A stretch of 64,000 bases of DNA from Sphingomonas sp. GTDB taxonomy: Bacteria > Pseudomonadota > Alphaproteobacteria > Sphingomonadales > Sphingomonadaceae. Shown one piece after another: positions 9,189 to 17,526 of the stretch; position 1 is the stretch's first letter, and each line of letters opens with the position of its first letter. Below the pieces are notes generated by a model. That model searched no databases. It saw nothing but the letters and a program-made list of their open reading frames with translations, and was not told the DNA's origin. A program made the position numbers and the translations under genes. The stretch is from assembly GCF_019635455.1 (NCBI RefSeq), contig NZ_JAHBZJ010000006.1:124001-188000 (forward strand), given 5' to 3'.

Positions 9189-10382
9189 GTGAGGCGGGGG
9201 GCGCCTGGTCGATCCCTCGCCGCGCTGAACCGCGCGTTCGCATATTGCCCTGGCGCCTGGGCGGCCGTGCTCGTCCTCGCCAGTGCCGGCACCGCCGCCG
9301 CGGCCGAGCGCGCGCCGATTCCCGCCGACGCCTCCGCCGCGCTGGAAGGCGGCGATGCGGCCGGTGCGCTGGCGCTGGCGCAGGCGGCGGCGGAGCGCTG
9401 CACCGCGAGCGCGCGCGAACGTGACGCCTGTTTCGACATCTGGGAATTCGTCGCGCAGGCGGGATTGGCCGCCGATCGCGCGGACGTGGCGGAGATCGGC
9501 GCCCGCCGCGCGATCGCGCTTGTCGCGCCGGACAGTGAGGACGGCATCGGTGCCGCCGTGGTCCTCGCCAGCGTGTTGCAGGCACGGGGCCGATATGCCG
9601 ATGCCGAACCGCTGTTGCGCGCCGCCCTTGCAACCGCGATCGGCGTCGAGGGGGCGGGCGGCGCCGGCGCGGCGATCATCTCCGCGCGGCTGGCGGCGGG
9701 GCTGATCGCGACCGGCAACTGGGACGAGGCCGAACGGCTCGCGCGGCGGGCGGTGGCGGTGCTGTCCGCCATGCCGCAGGTGCCGCCCGAATTGCTGGCC
9801 GGGGTGCTGGTCCAGCATGGGCTGGCGCTGGCGATGCTCGATCGCCATGCCGAGGCCGAACCGGTGCTCCGCCGCGCGCTGACGATGACCGACTCGGCGG
9901 GACTGGGCGGCACGAAGGAGCTTGCCAACGCCACGCTTGCGCTGGGCATCGGGCTGATGGGGCAGGCACGTTATGCCGATGCTGCGGCGATGCTCGCCCG
10001 CGCGGTCGATCTGTGCGAACGTCAATTCGGCAAGACGCATTTCGAGACGCGCAAGGCGCTGGTCGCACTGGGCCTTGCCCAGCAACAGCTGGGTGCGACC
10101 GCCGAGGCGGAGCGGACGCTGCGCCGCGCGGTCGCCCTGCACGCGGTGACCGGTATCTGGGACAATGTCGAGGCGATCACGGCGGCGGCCGCCGCCGGCG
10201 ACCTGATCGCGGAACACGACCCGCGCGGGGCGCGCATCTATTTCGCGCGCGCGACGCTTGGTATCCGGCAGCGGATCGACGGCGCCCGCGACTATGGGCC
10301 GGCCGCGCAGGCGGAACTGCGGATGTTCGGCCCGATCTTTCAGCGGCAGGTGAGGGTCGCATGGCTATCCCAGGCGCGATGA
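9189..10382 (+). CDS. Exported TPR-repeat protein
   Basis: A 397-residue protein starting at a GTG one base after the CHAT stop, so it is almost certainly co-translated with it. An N-terminal signal sequence (hydrophobic core about 21-38, ending AGTAAAAE) is followed by tetratricopeptide repeats throughout (for example GRYADAEPLLRAAL, RHAEAEPVLRRAL, ARYADAAAMLARAV). The C-terminal stretch YGPAAQAELRMFGPIFQRQV resembles the end of the TPR protein at 1-933. TPR partners of CHAT peptidases are known in other systems as scaffolds or regulators, and a periplasmic CHAT-TPR pair is inferred here. Confidence 0.9.
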   Translation: MRRGAPGRSLAALNRAFAYCPGAWAAVLVLASAGTAAAAERAPIPADASAALEGGDAAGALALAQAAAERCTASARERDACFDIWEFVAQAGLAADRADVAEIGARRAIALVAPDSEDGIGAAVVLASVLQARGRYADAEPLLRAALATAIGVEGAGGAGAAIISARLAAGLIATGNWDEAERLARRAVAVLSAMPQVPPELLAGVLVQHGLALAMLDRHAEAEPVLRRALTMTDSAGLGGTKELANATLALGIGLMGQARYADAAAMLARAVDLCERQFGKTHFETRKALVALGLAQQQLGATAEAERTLRRAVALHAVTGIWDNVEAITAAAAAGDLIAEHDPRGARIYFARATLGIRQRIDGARDYGPAAQAELRMFGPIFQRQVRVAWLSQAR

Positions 10383-10503
10383 CGGCCGCAGCGGCGAACC
10401 GGGATCCCGCGCCCTGTCTGTCAGGGAATGACAGTGGATCGCGGTTGCCCGCGATGGCAGGGTTGCCGGACTGGTTTGAACCGAGAAGAATTCGATCGAT
10501 CCC

Positions 10504-11211
10504 ATGCGATTCATGAAATCCCTATTCGCCCTGATCCTCGCCACCGCGCTCCTTGCCGTTCCGTCGGGGACGGTCGTCGCGCGTGGGAATGAGACGCCGT
10601 CCGCCGATGCGTCGGCCACCGATGCCATGATCGAGCGCGCGGAGCTGGTCCGCGACCTGATCGCGCGCGCGCGCGCCGATCGCGACGTGCCGATGATGCT
10701 GGTCGCCGCGCGCATGTTGCGCGAGGGCGATTTCGTGCTCGTCCCGGCGGAGAACGCGCCGCTGGTGCTGGGCCGTGCGCGCAAGGGGGAGGAACTGCCG
10801 GTCACCGAACCCGCCGCGCTGCTGGTCGAGGCGAAGGGCTGGGCCAAGGGCGATCCCGATCAGCTCGCGGCGGTCGATGAGGCGCTGGCGGAGGCATCGC
10901 GCGGGATCATCCCCGCCGCCATCGTCTACACCCACGACCTGCCGGCCGAACGGACGCTGACGATGCGCGCGCGTGCCGAGGGCGGGCGCATCGCGCTGGT
11001 CCGCGTGCGCGGCGATGGTGACGCGGCGCTCGAACTCTCGGTGACCGACAGCAACGGACGCGTCGCCTGTACCGACCGGCCGACCGACGCCGTGGCGATC
11101 GCCCGCCGCGACCTGCTCTGTCGCTGGACACCGAACCGGACCGAGGAATATCGTATCGTTCTGAAAAACCGGGGGCGGGTGTGGACCCGCGCGATCCTGG
11201 TATCGAACTGA
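10504..11211 (+). CDS. Exported protein of unknown function with PPC-like C-terminal domain (paralog B)
   Basis: A 235-residue protein with a signal peptide (FALILATALLAVPSGTVVA). It shares with the 6380 product the helical motif LLVEAKGWAKGDPDQLAAVDEA, the beta-domain motif VTDSNGRVACTD, a second cysteine (LLCRW) and an asparagine-ending tail (ILVSN). The first helical part includes an ARADRDVPMMLVAARML segment matching TTKDARAMIVAAKMI of paralog A. It sits between the TPR gene and the caspase-like gene, 18 bases before the latter. The gap 10383-10503 contains a CTGTC...GACAG inverted repeat. Function unknown; recurrence of this family beside each cysteine peptidase suggests a shared role. 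Confidence 0.82.
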   Translation: MRFMKSLFALILATALLAVPSGTVVARGNETPSADASATDAMIERAELVRDLIARARADRDVPMMLVAARMLREGDFVLVPAENAPLVLGRARKGEELPVTEPAALLVEAKGWAKGDPDQLAAVDEALAEASRGIIPAAIVYTHDLPAERTLTMRARAEGGRIALVRVRGDGDAALELSVTDSNGRVACTDRPTDAVAIARRDLLCRWTPNRTEEYRIVLKNRGRVWTRAILVSN

Positions 11212-11229
11212 CCCGCAGGGAGATTATGC

Positions 11230-13629
11230 GTGTTCAAGCGGCTGCTGCTTTCGATCATCACCATCGCCATGACCGTTTCCGCCGTGCCGCAGCCGTTGCT
11301 CGCGGCCGGCGCCGCGCCGACGCCGGTTCCGGCGCCGGAGGCGAAGGGCCGGATCCGCGCGGTGATCGTGGCGGTCGCTGCCTATAAGGAGGGGATCGCA
11401 AGCCCGCTGCTCGGCACCTATAACGACGCGATGCTGATCGCCGAAACGCTGATGCGATCGGGCGCGAAGCGCGACGACCTCACCATTCTCGCCGACAAGC
11501 CCAGTCCGGAGCTGCTCGCCTCGAAGGGGAATCCCCGGCTGGTGTCCACCGAGATCAAGGCCGATGCGATCGCGACCCGCGACAATATCCTCGGCGCGTT
11601 GAAAAAGGCGGCCCAGGATACCAGGCCGGGCGACGAGGTGTTGCTCAGCTTCTCCGGCCATGGGGTACAGCAGGTCGAGGCGGTGGCGGGTTCCGAACCC
11701 GACGGGCTGGACGAGGTGTTCCTGCCCTATGACACCGGCCCACCCGACGCGAACTTCACCAAGGTGCAGAATGCGGTGATCGACGATGAGATCGGCGCCG
11801 CGATCGATGCGATCCGGTCCAAGGGGGGCAATGTCACCTATATTGCCGATTTCTGCCATTCGGGCGATTCGAGCCGCGGTACCGAGGGCGCTGCGGCAGT
11901 CGAGCCGATCGAGGCGAGGCTGAAACTGCCCCCGGCTAAATATGCGTCGCTGACGTCAGCCGGGTTTATCCGCGACCTGTCGGGCGAAACGCAAAAGGGT
12001 CGCGCGGGCTGGGGCGCCTATGTCGGGATGATGGCGGCGCCATCGCCCACCCAGGCGCGGCAGGCGATGGCCCCCAAATCGGCCGACCGGTCCGAACAGA
12101 TGTCGCATGGCCTTTTGAGCGTCTATGCGATGGCGAACTGGAACAATCCGCGCGTCGTCACCTATCGCGATCTCGCCAACCGCATCACCGCGGGAACGGA
12201 CATGTATCCCGGCGCGCCGCGACCCGAATTCGATGGCGACGTCGATCGCCCGTTGATGGGTGGCCTGATCAAGGCGTCGGCGGGCGGTGGCAGCTGGGCG
12301 GTGTACAAGCCGGTCACGATCGACGGAAAGATCGACCAGCTTCAGATGACGGCGGGGCAGTTGCAGGGCGTCGTACCCGGCACGATCGTCCGCCTGGCGA
12401 TCCCCGGACCCCAGGGGGACAAGACCGTGCTGTTCGGCCGCGTGGACAAGGCGGACGCGAACACCGCGATCCTGGTGCCGGTCAGCTTTGGCGACATTCC
12501 GGCCGAGCGCTGGGCCGACGCGCGCGTGTCCGATCCGTCGATGACGCGCGAGATGCGCCTGATCGCGACGATCGAGCAGCAACCGGTCCAGCTCGACTAT
12601 CGCGTCGCATTGCCCAGGGTGCCGTCGGCACCGACCCCGGCACAAAAGGCCGCGCTCGCCGCGTTGGCGGCGCTCAAGCCGGCGGATATCGGTGCGACAT
12701 TGGTGCCGGCCGGGCAGGATGCCGACCTGATCCTGAAATTCGAACCGGAGGACAAGATGTCGCTGCGCCAGCCCCCGGGCATGGTGACTGCCTCGTTCGG
12801 CGATATCGATCTGGGCGCGGTCATGGCGGCGGGCGGCAACGATCCCGAACTCGCCATGCGGCTGCGCGTGATCGGCCCCGCGCTGATGAAGGTCGCGCGG
12901 TTCAGCCGGCTGAAGAAGGTCCTCGCCAATCCCGGCCTCGCGACCTCGACCGAAGACGGTGAGGATCCGGCAAAGGCGCTGAAGGTCGAATTCTATGTGG
13001 CGCGGCCCAAGCCGGTCGCGGCGGATGCGGCATGCCCGGATACGAGTGCGGACTTCTATGCGGTCGCCAAGGACGCCACGAAGATCGGCGGCGACGGCAG
13101 CGAACAGGGCAGCTTCACCTTCCAGCGGTGCGACTGGCTGTTCGTGAAGTTCACCAACACCGGCAAGGCCGATCTGTACGTCAATCCACTGATCTTCTCG
13201 CCCGATGGCGGCATCCTTCTGTTCGATGGCCGGGACGATCGTGCCGGCATCAAGCAGGACAATCCGACCCGCCTGCGCGCGGGTGAGACGGGCGTGCTGC
13301 AATACAGCCTGAGCGACGCCGAGCAGGGCGCCAGCCTGAAGGACGATCTGGTGGTGCTCGTCAGCGACGTCACCGACGGCGTGCCGGCAAGCTATGCACG
13401 CCTGGTCCAATGCCCCGTCGTTCCGGGGCCGGAGGATGGTGAGGCCTGCATGAAGGAGGCGGGGGTTTCGCTCGCCAGCACCCGGCTGCGCAGCGGCGGT
13501 GCCGGCGGCACCTCGGTCGAGGATCTGATCGACTCCGCGCTGATCGGGTCGGCAACGCGTGGCGGGATTTCGAAGAAGCCGACGGCGGTCAGCGCGCTGC
13601 GCTATAGCTGGCGGACGCAGGAACGCTGA
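11230..13629 (+). CDS. Exported caspase-family (peptidase C14) protein
   Basis: A 799-residue product from a GTG start at 11230, preceded by AGGGAG. A signal peptide (MFKRLLLSIITIAMTVSA...LLAAG) leads into a C14 domain (about 40-340) with the catalytic dyad His144 in SFSGHGV and Cys209 in ADFCHSGD. A middle linker region follows, then a C-terminal beta domain (about 625-715, LFVKFTNTG...LYVNPLIFSPDGGI) resembling the DUF4384 domain often fused to bacterial caspases. Such enzymes cleave after basic residues and act in regulated proteolysis. The signal peptide places it in the periplasm, which is unusual. It is the last gene of the + strand cluster and converges with glpD. Confidence 0.92.
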   Translation: MFKRLLLSIITIAMTVSAVPQPLLAAGAAPTPVPAPEAKGRIRAVIVAVAAYKEGIASPLLGTYNDAMLIAETLMRSGAKRDDLTILADKPSPELLASKGNPRLVSTEIKADAIATRDNILGALKKAAQDTRPGDEVLLSFSGHGVQQVEAVAGSEPDGLDEVFLPYDTGPPDANFTKVQNAVIDDEIGAAIDAIRSKGGNVTYIADFCHSGDSSRGTEGAAAVEPIEARLKLPPAKYASLTSAGFIRDLSGETQKGRAGWGAYVGMMAAPSPTQARQAMAPKSADRSEQMSHGLLSVYAMANWNNPRVVTYRDLANRITAGTDMYPGAPRPEFDGDVDRPLMGGLIKASAGGGSWAVYKPVTIDGKIDQLQMTAGQLQGVVPGTIVRLAIPGPQGDKTVLFGRVDKADANTAILVPVSFGDIPAERWADARVSDPSMTREMRLIATIEQQPVQLDYRVALPRVPSAPTPAQKAALAALAALKPADIGATLVPAGQDADLILKFEPEDKMSLRQPPGMVTASFGDIDLGAVMAAGGNDPELAMRLRVIGPALMKVARFSRLKKVLANPGLATSTEDGEDPAKALKVEFYVARPKPVAADAACPDTSADFYAVAKDATKIGGDGSEQGSFTFQRCDWLFVKFTNTGKADLYVNPLIFSPDGGILLFDGRDDRAGIKQDNPTRLRAGETGVLQYSLSDAEQGASLKDDLVVLVSDVTDGVPASYARLVQCPVVPGPEDGEACMKEAGVSLASTRLRSGGAGGTSVEDLIDSALIGSATRGGISKKPTAVSALRYSWRTQER

Positions 13630-13639
13630 TCCCGCGCGT

Positions 13640-13662
13640 CGCCCGGCTTACCCGGCCGGGCG
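13640..13662. terminator. Possible bidirectional hairpin between convergent genes
   Basis: An 8-bp perfect stem (CGCCCGGC / GCCGGGCG, 7-base loop) spans the end of glpD and the short gap after the caspase-like gene. No T-run follows on either strand, so intrinsic termination is uncertain. Confidence 0.3.
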
Positions 13663-15138
13663 CGCCACCTCCAGATAGGTGGCGAGCGCGGCGCGTTCGT
13701 CGGCGCTGAACCGCAGGCCCAGCTTGCTGCGCCGCCACAGAATGTCGTCCGCCGTCCGCGCCCATTCGCGCGCGACCATGTGATCGACCTCGCGCGCGGT
13801 CAGGCCATGGCCGAAATGCTGGCCCAGGTCGTCGAGCGATTGCGCGTCGCCCAATATCCTCCACGCCGTCGTGCCATGGGCCGGGACGATCCGCGCCAGC
13901 CATTCGGGTTGGAGAAATGGATAGCGCGCCGCCAGATCGGCATGGAGCGCGGCGACCCCCAGCTTCGGAAAATCGCCGCCCGGCAGCGGCGCGCCCGCAG
14001 TCCAGTCGCCGCCATTCAGTGCGGGAACGAACGGCGCGAGCAGATCCACCGCCTCCCGCGCGAGATGGCGATAGGTGGTGATCTTGCCCCCGAACACAGA
14101 GAGGATCGGCGCGCCGCCACCCTCGCCATCGTCGAGATCGAAGCGATAGCCGCGCGTCGCGGCTTCGGGCTTGCCCGAGCCGTCATCGACCAGCGGGCGT
14201 ACCCCCGAATAGCTCCAGACGACGTCCGACGGCGCGATCTGTGTCCGGAAATAACGGTTCGCGCCGTCGCACAGATAGCTGATCTCGTCCGGTGCCGCAT
14301 GGACCAGGTCGAGATCGCCATGCTCGTCGCGGTCGGTGGTGCCGATCAGGGTGAAGTCACGCTCATAGGGAATCGCGAAGAAAATCCGTCCATCGGGCAA
14401 TTGAAAGAAATAGGCATGGTCATGGTCGAACAGGCGCGGGACCACGATGTGCGATCCGCGTACCAGCCGCATCGCGCGATCGGTGGGTATCGCCGCGCGC
14501 GCGAGCAGGTCGAGCACGCGTGGTCCCGCCGCGTTGACGACCGCACGCGCGTGATGGGTTTCGTCCCCCGCCTCGATCCGCCAGCCATCGCCCAGGCGCG
14601 TCAGTCGCGTCGCCTCGCACCGGGTTCGCACGCTTGCCCCCCGGTCCGCGGCGTCGCGCGCGTTCAGCATCACCAGCCGCGCGTCATCCACCCAACAGTC
14701 CGAATAGGCATATCCGGTATGGAATTCGGGCTTGAGCGGCGCGCCGGCGGGATGGCGCGCCAGATCGATCGTGCGCGTCGGCGGCAGATCGCGTCGACCG
14801 CCGATATGGTCGTAGAGGAACAGGCCGGTACGCAGCAGCCAGCGGGGCCGCAGCCCGGGGCGATAGGGGAGCACGAACCGCATCGGGCGGATGATGTGCG
14901 GCGCGATGCCCCAGAGCCGTTCGCGCTCCTGTAGCGATTCACGAACCAGCGCGAATTCATAATGCTCCAGATAACGCAATCCGCCATGGATCAGCTTGGT
15001 CGAAGCCGACGATGTCCCCTGTGCAAGATCGCCGCGCTCGATCAGCAGAACATGCGCGCCGCGTCCGGCGGCGTCGCGCGCGATTCCCGCGCCGTTCACG
15101 CCGCCGCCGATCACCGCGATATCATAGGGGTCGCTCAT
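13648..15138 (-). CDS. glpD: Aerobic glycerol-3-phosphate dehydrogenase
   Basis: A 496-residue FAD enzyme that oxidizes sn-glycerol 3-phosphate to dihydroxyacetone phosphate and passes electrons to the quinone pool at the inner membrane. The N-terminus has the dinucleotide fold IAVIGGGVNGAGIARDAAGRG and an ERGDLAQGTSSASTKLIHGG segment typical of GlpD (each cited in part). The length matches the family. A C-terminal helical DAO_C domain occupies about residues 385-490. It stands alone between two + strand groups, with no glpK or glpF next to it, so regulation is not evident from context. Confidence 0.95.
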   Translation of the reverse strand: MSDPYDIAVIGGGVNGAGIARDAAGRGAHVLLIERGDLAQGTSSASTKLIHGGLRYLEHYEFALVRESLQERERLWGIAPHIIRPMRFVLPYRPGLRPRWLLRTGLFLYDHIGGRRDLPPTRTIDLARHPAGAPLKPEFHTGYAYSDCWVDDARLVMLNARDAADRGASVRTRCEATRLTRLGDGWRIEAGDETHHARAVVNAAGPRVLDLLARAAIPTDRAMRLVRGSHIVVPRLFDHDHAYFFQLPDGRIFFAIPYERDFTLIGTTDRDEHGDLDLVHAAPDEISYLCDGANRYFRTQIAPSDVVWSYSGVRPLVDDGSGKPEAATRGYRFDLDDGEGGGAPILSVFGGKITTYRHLAREAVDLLAPFVPALNGGDWTAGAPLPGGDFPKLGVAALHADLAARYPFLQPEWLARIVPAHGTTAWRILGDAQSLDDLGQHFGHGLTAREVDHMVAREWARTADDILWRRSKLGLRFSADERAALATYLEVARPAG

Positions 15139-15332
15139 GGCGCCCTCATCCCGCCTCGATCGTACAAGCGCAAGGGGGAAGGCGCGCGCCGCGACCGCCG
15201 TCTTCCCCCCTCGACTGGTTCGCGCTCGCGAACAGAGCGTGCATGCCAGACGGCTTATTCACGCGCGTGCGCTCCTTTAGGGTTCGGGTCGAATTCACGG
15301 GCCAGGAGGTCCGGAAGCGGGAGAGAGTTGCG

Positions 15333-16709
15333 ATGACCCGAGCGGCGCCGGACCGGCAGGACGATCGCGTGGTCCGCATCGGCTGTGGATCAGGCTGGTG
15401 GGGCGATCCGATCGAACCGGCACGGCGGATCGCGGCGGAGGGCCGGCTCGACTATCTCTGTTTCGAAACCATGGCGGAGGTGACGATTTCCGCGGCGCAG
15501 GTGCGCAGGCGGCGCGATCCGGAGTTCGCCGGCTATGAAACGCATCTCGACGCGCGCGCGGAGGCGGTGCTCCCCGCCTGTATCGAGCAGGGGGTTCGCA
15601 TCGTGTCCAACCAGGGCTGGATCAACCCGGTCGGCGCGGCCGAGCGTTATGCCGATCACGCCAGGCGGATCGGCGCGGCAGGCATCCGGATCGCGGCGGT
15701 CGAGGGGAGCCTGATCACCGACCGGATTCTGGATCTCGCGGATACGATCCTGGAAACCGGCGCCCCGCTGGCGGACCTTGCCGACGCGATCGTGTCGGCA
15801 GAGGTCTATCTGGGGGTGGCGGGCATATTGGAGGCGCTGGCGGGGGGCGCCCAGATCGTCGTCACCGGGCGCGTCGCCGACCCGTCGATCTTTGCCGCGC
15901 CGCTCATCCATGAATTCGGCTGGTCACTCGACGACTGGGACCGGCTGGGCCAGGCGCATGGCATCGGCCATCTTCTCGAATGCGGGACGCAGGTGACGGG
16001 CGGCTATTTCGCCGATCCCGGGTTCAAGGATGTACCGGCCCTGTGGGACCTGGGCTTGCCGATCGCCGAGGTTTCGGCGGACGGAACGGCGATCCTGTCG
16101 AAGCTGGACGGCACCGGCGGCGCGATCGATCTGCGCACCGTGAAGGAACAGATGCTCTATGAGGTGTTCGATCCCGCCGCCTACATCACGCCCGACGTGG
16201 TGGTGGATTTCACCACGGTCGAGCTTGCGACGGCCGGTCCCGACCGCGTGCGCGTCGCCGGAATTTCCGGGCATCCGCGCCCCGATATGCTGAAAGCCTC
16301 GATCGGCTGTCTGGAGGGGTTCGTCGGGGAGGACTGGTTCTATCACGCCGGCCCCGGGGCGATCGACCGGGCGATGCTGGGGGTGGATGTGTTGCGACAT
16401 CGGCTGGCGGCGGCGGGGATGTCGGCATTCAGCGTCGATCTGCTGGGCGTCAACGCGCTGCATCGCGCCGCGACGCCGGCGGACGTGCCGACACCCCATG
16501 AGATCGGCATCCGCGTCACCGCGCACGGGGCCACGCGGGAGGACGCGGAGAAGATCGCGCGCGCGGTCGATGGCATGGCCGTTTCCGGTGTGGGGATGAC
16601 CGGCAAGCGTCTGCCCGGAAGCGATCGCGTGCGTGAGGTGGTCGGCGTGTGGTCCGCATTGGTCCCGCGCGCGGCGGTTCCGCCCCGCGTTCACTGGGTG
16701 GAGGTTTGA
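15333..16709 (+). CDS. AtuA-family protein (acyclic terpene utilization, DUF1446)
   Basis: The start at 15333 (GAGAGAG upstream) gives 458 residues beginning MTRAAPDRQDDRVVRIGCGSGWWGD, cited in part; the frame is open further upstream but that sequence is not family-like. AtuA-type proteins are encoded in citronellol/geraniol catabolic clusters of Pseudomonas; their precise reaction is poorly known. Recognizable family segments are RIGCGSGWWGD, YLCFETMAE, VSNQGWINP and VVTGRVADPS. The next gene carries the small domain that normally follows AtuA. Together with the downstream reductase it forms a three-gene + strand operon facing a - strand catabolic operon. Actual substrate is unknown. Confidence 0.85.
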   Translation: MTRAAPDRQDDRVVRIGCGSGWWGDPIEPARRIAAEGRLDYLCFETMAEVTISAAQVRRRRDPEFAGYETHLDARAEAVLPACIEQGVRIVSNQGWINPVGAAERYADHARRIGAAGIRIAAVEGSLITDRILDLADTILETGAPLADLADAIVSAEVYLGVAGILEALAGGAQIVVTGRVADPSIFAAPLIHEFGWSLDDWDRLGQAHGIGHLLECGTQVTGGYFADPGFKDVPALWDLGLPIAEVSADGTAILSKLDGTGGAIDLRTVKEQMLYEVFDPAAYITPDVVVDFTTVELATAGPDRVRVAGISGHPRPDMLKASIGCLEGFVGEDWFYHAGPGAIDRAMLGVDVLRHRLAAAGMSAFSVDLLGVNALHRAATPADVPTPHEIGIRVTAHGATREDAEKIARAVDGMAVSGVGMTGKRLPGSDRVREVVGVWSALVPRAAVPPRVHWVEV

Positions 16710-16713
16710 GCCG

Positions 16714-17526
16714 ATGCGATTGACGACACTCCGCCGGATCGCGCATGTCCGATCGGGGGACAAGGGCAATGCCGCGTCCCTTTCGGTCATCGCCTATGCG
16801 CCCGAATTCTACCCGTTGCTGATCGAGCAGGTGACCGCCGCGCGCGTTGCGGAGCGGCTGGGCGCGGCGGCGACCGGGCCGGTCACATGCTATCGCGTCG
16901 ATGCGATCGAGGCGCTCAATTTCAGGATCGACGGCGTGCTGGGCGGTGGCGTGTCGCGCAACCGGCTGCTCGACGTCTATGGCAAATCGCTCTGTACGGC
17001 GATGCTCGACCTGCCGGTGTTCGTGCCGACGGCGCTGACGCCGTTGCTGGCGGGACCGGGGGACGCGCCCGCATTGCTCGCCGGGTCGTGGGAACTGGTG
17101 GCCTATCGGCGGCGACAGCATGGCGAAACGCTGTTCCCCTTTGGCCCGGATGCGCGCGGGTGGATCAGCTATACCGGTGAGGGGCGGATGTCGGCGACGC
17201 TGTGCGAACGCGCGCGCCCGCCGATGCGCAAGCCGGTGGATGCGCGCTGGAACGGCGATCGCGACGAACTGGCTGCCGCCGCGGCGAGCTACCTTGCCTA
17301 TACCGGCACCTATGTCGTGCATGAGGATCGCGTCGAACATCTGGTCGAGGCATGTTCCTATCCGAACTGGATCGGCACGACGCTGACCCGCTGGTTCGAC
17401 TGGGTGGAGCAGGATGGCGACATGCTGCTGCGGCTCGTTACCGCGCCGCCGGAGCGGGACGACGCGCGCGAACTGGTCAGCGAATTGCTGTGGCGGCGCT
17501 GGCAGCAACCCGGGGGAGGGGCATGA
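16714..17526 (+). CDS. AtuA-associated C-terminal domain fused to lipocalin-like domain
   Basis: A 270-residue product starting at ATG 16714, four bases after the AtuA-like stop. Residues about 1-105 match the small AtuA-associated domain (IAHVRSGDKGNAASLSV). Residues about 120-265 match a lipocalin-like fold: LLAGSWELVAY, then GWISYTGEGRMSATL and YTGTYVVHEDRVEH. In many genomes these are separate genes or the first domain is the tail of AtuA, so this is an unusual fusion. The lipocalin-like part may bind a hydrophobic substrate or intermediate. The stop overlaps the next start by four bases (ATGA). Confidence 0.78.
   Translation: MRLTTLRRIAHVRSGDKGNAASLSVIAYAPEFYPLLIEQVTAARVAERLGAAATGPVTCYRVDAIEALNFRIDGVLGGGVSRNRLLDVYGKSLCTAMLDLPVFVPTALTPLLAGPGDAPALLAGSWELVAYRRRQHGETLFPFGPDARGWISYTGEGRMSATLCERARPPMRKPVDARWNGDRDELAAAAASYLAYTGTYVVHEDRVEHLVEACSYPNWIGTTLTRWFDWVEQDGDMLLRLVTAPPERDDARELVSELLWRRWQQPGGGA

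Noticed and set aside
7967..9949. 660-codon open frame on the - strand opposite the CHAT and TPR genes
   Set aside because: Low-complexity Ser/Ala/Arg sequence with no motif; the + strand genes have catalytic residues and ribosome sites.
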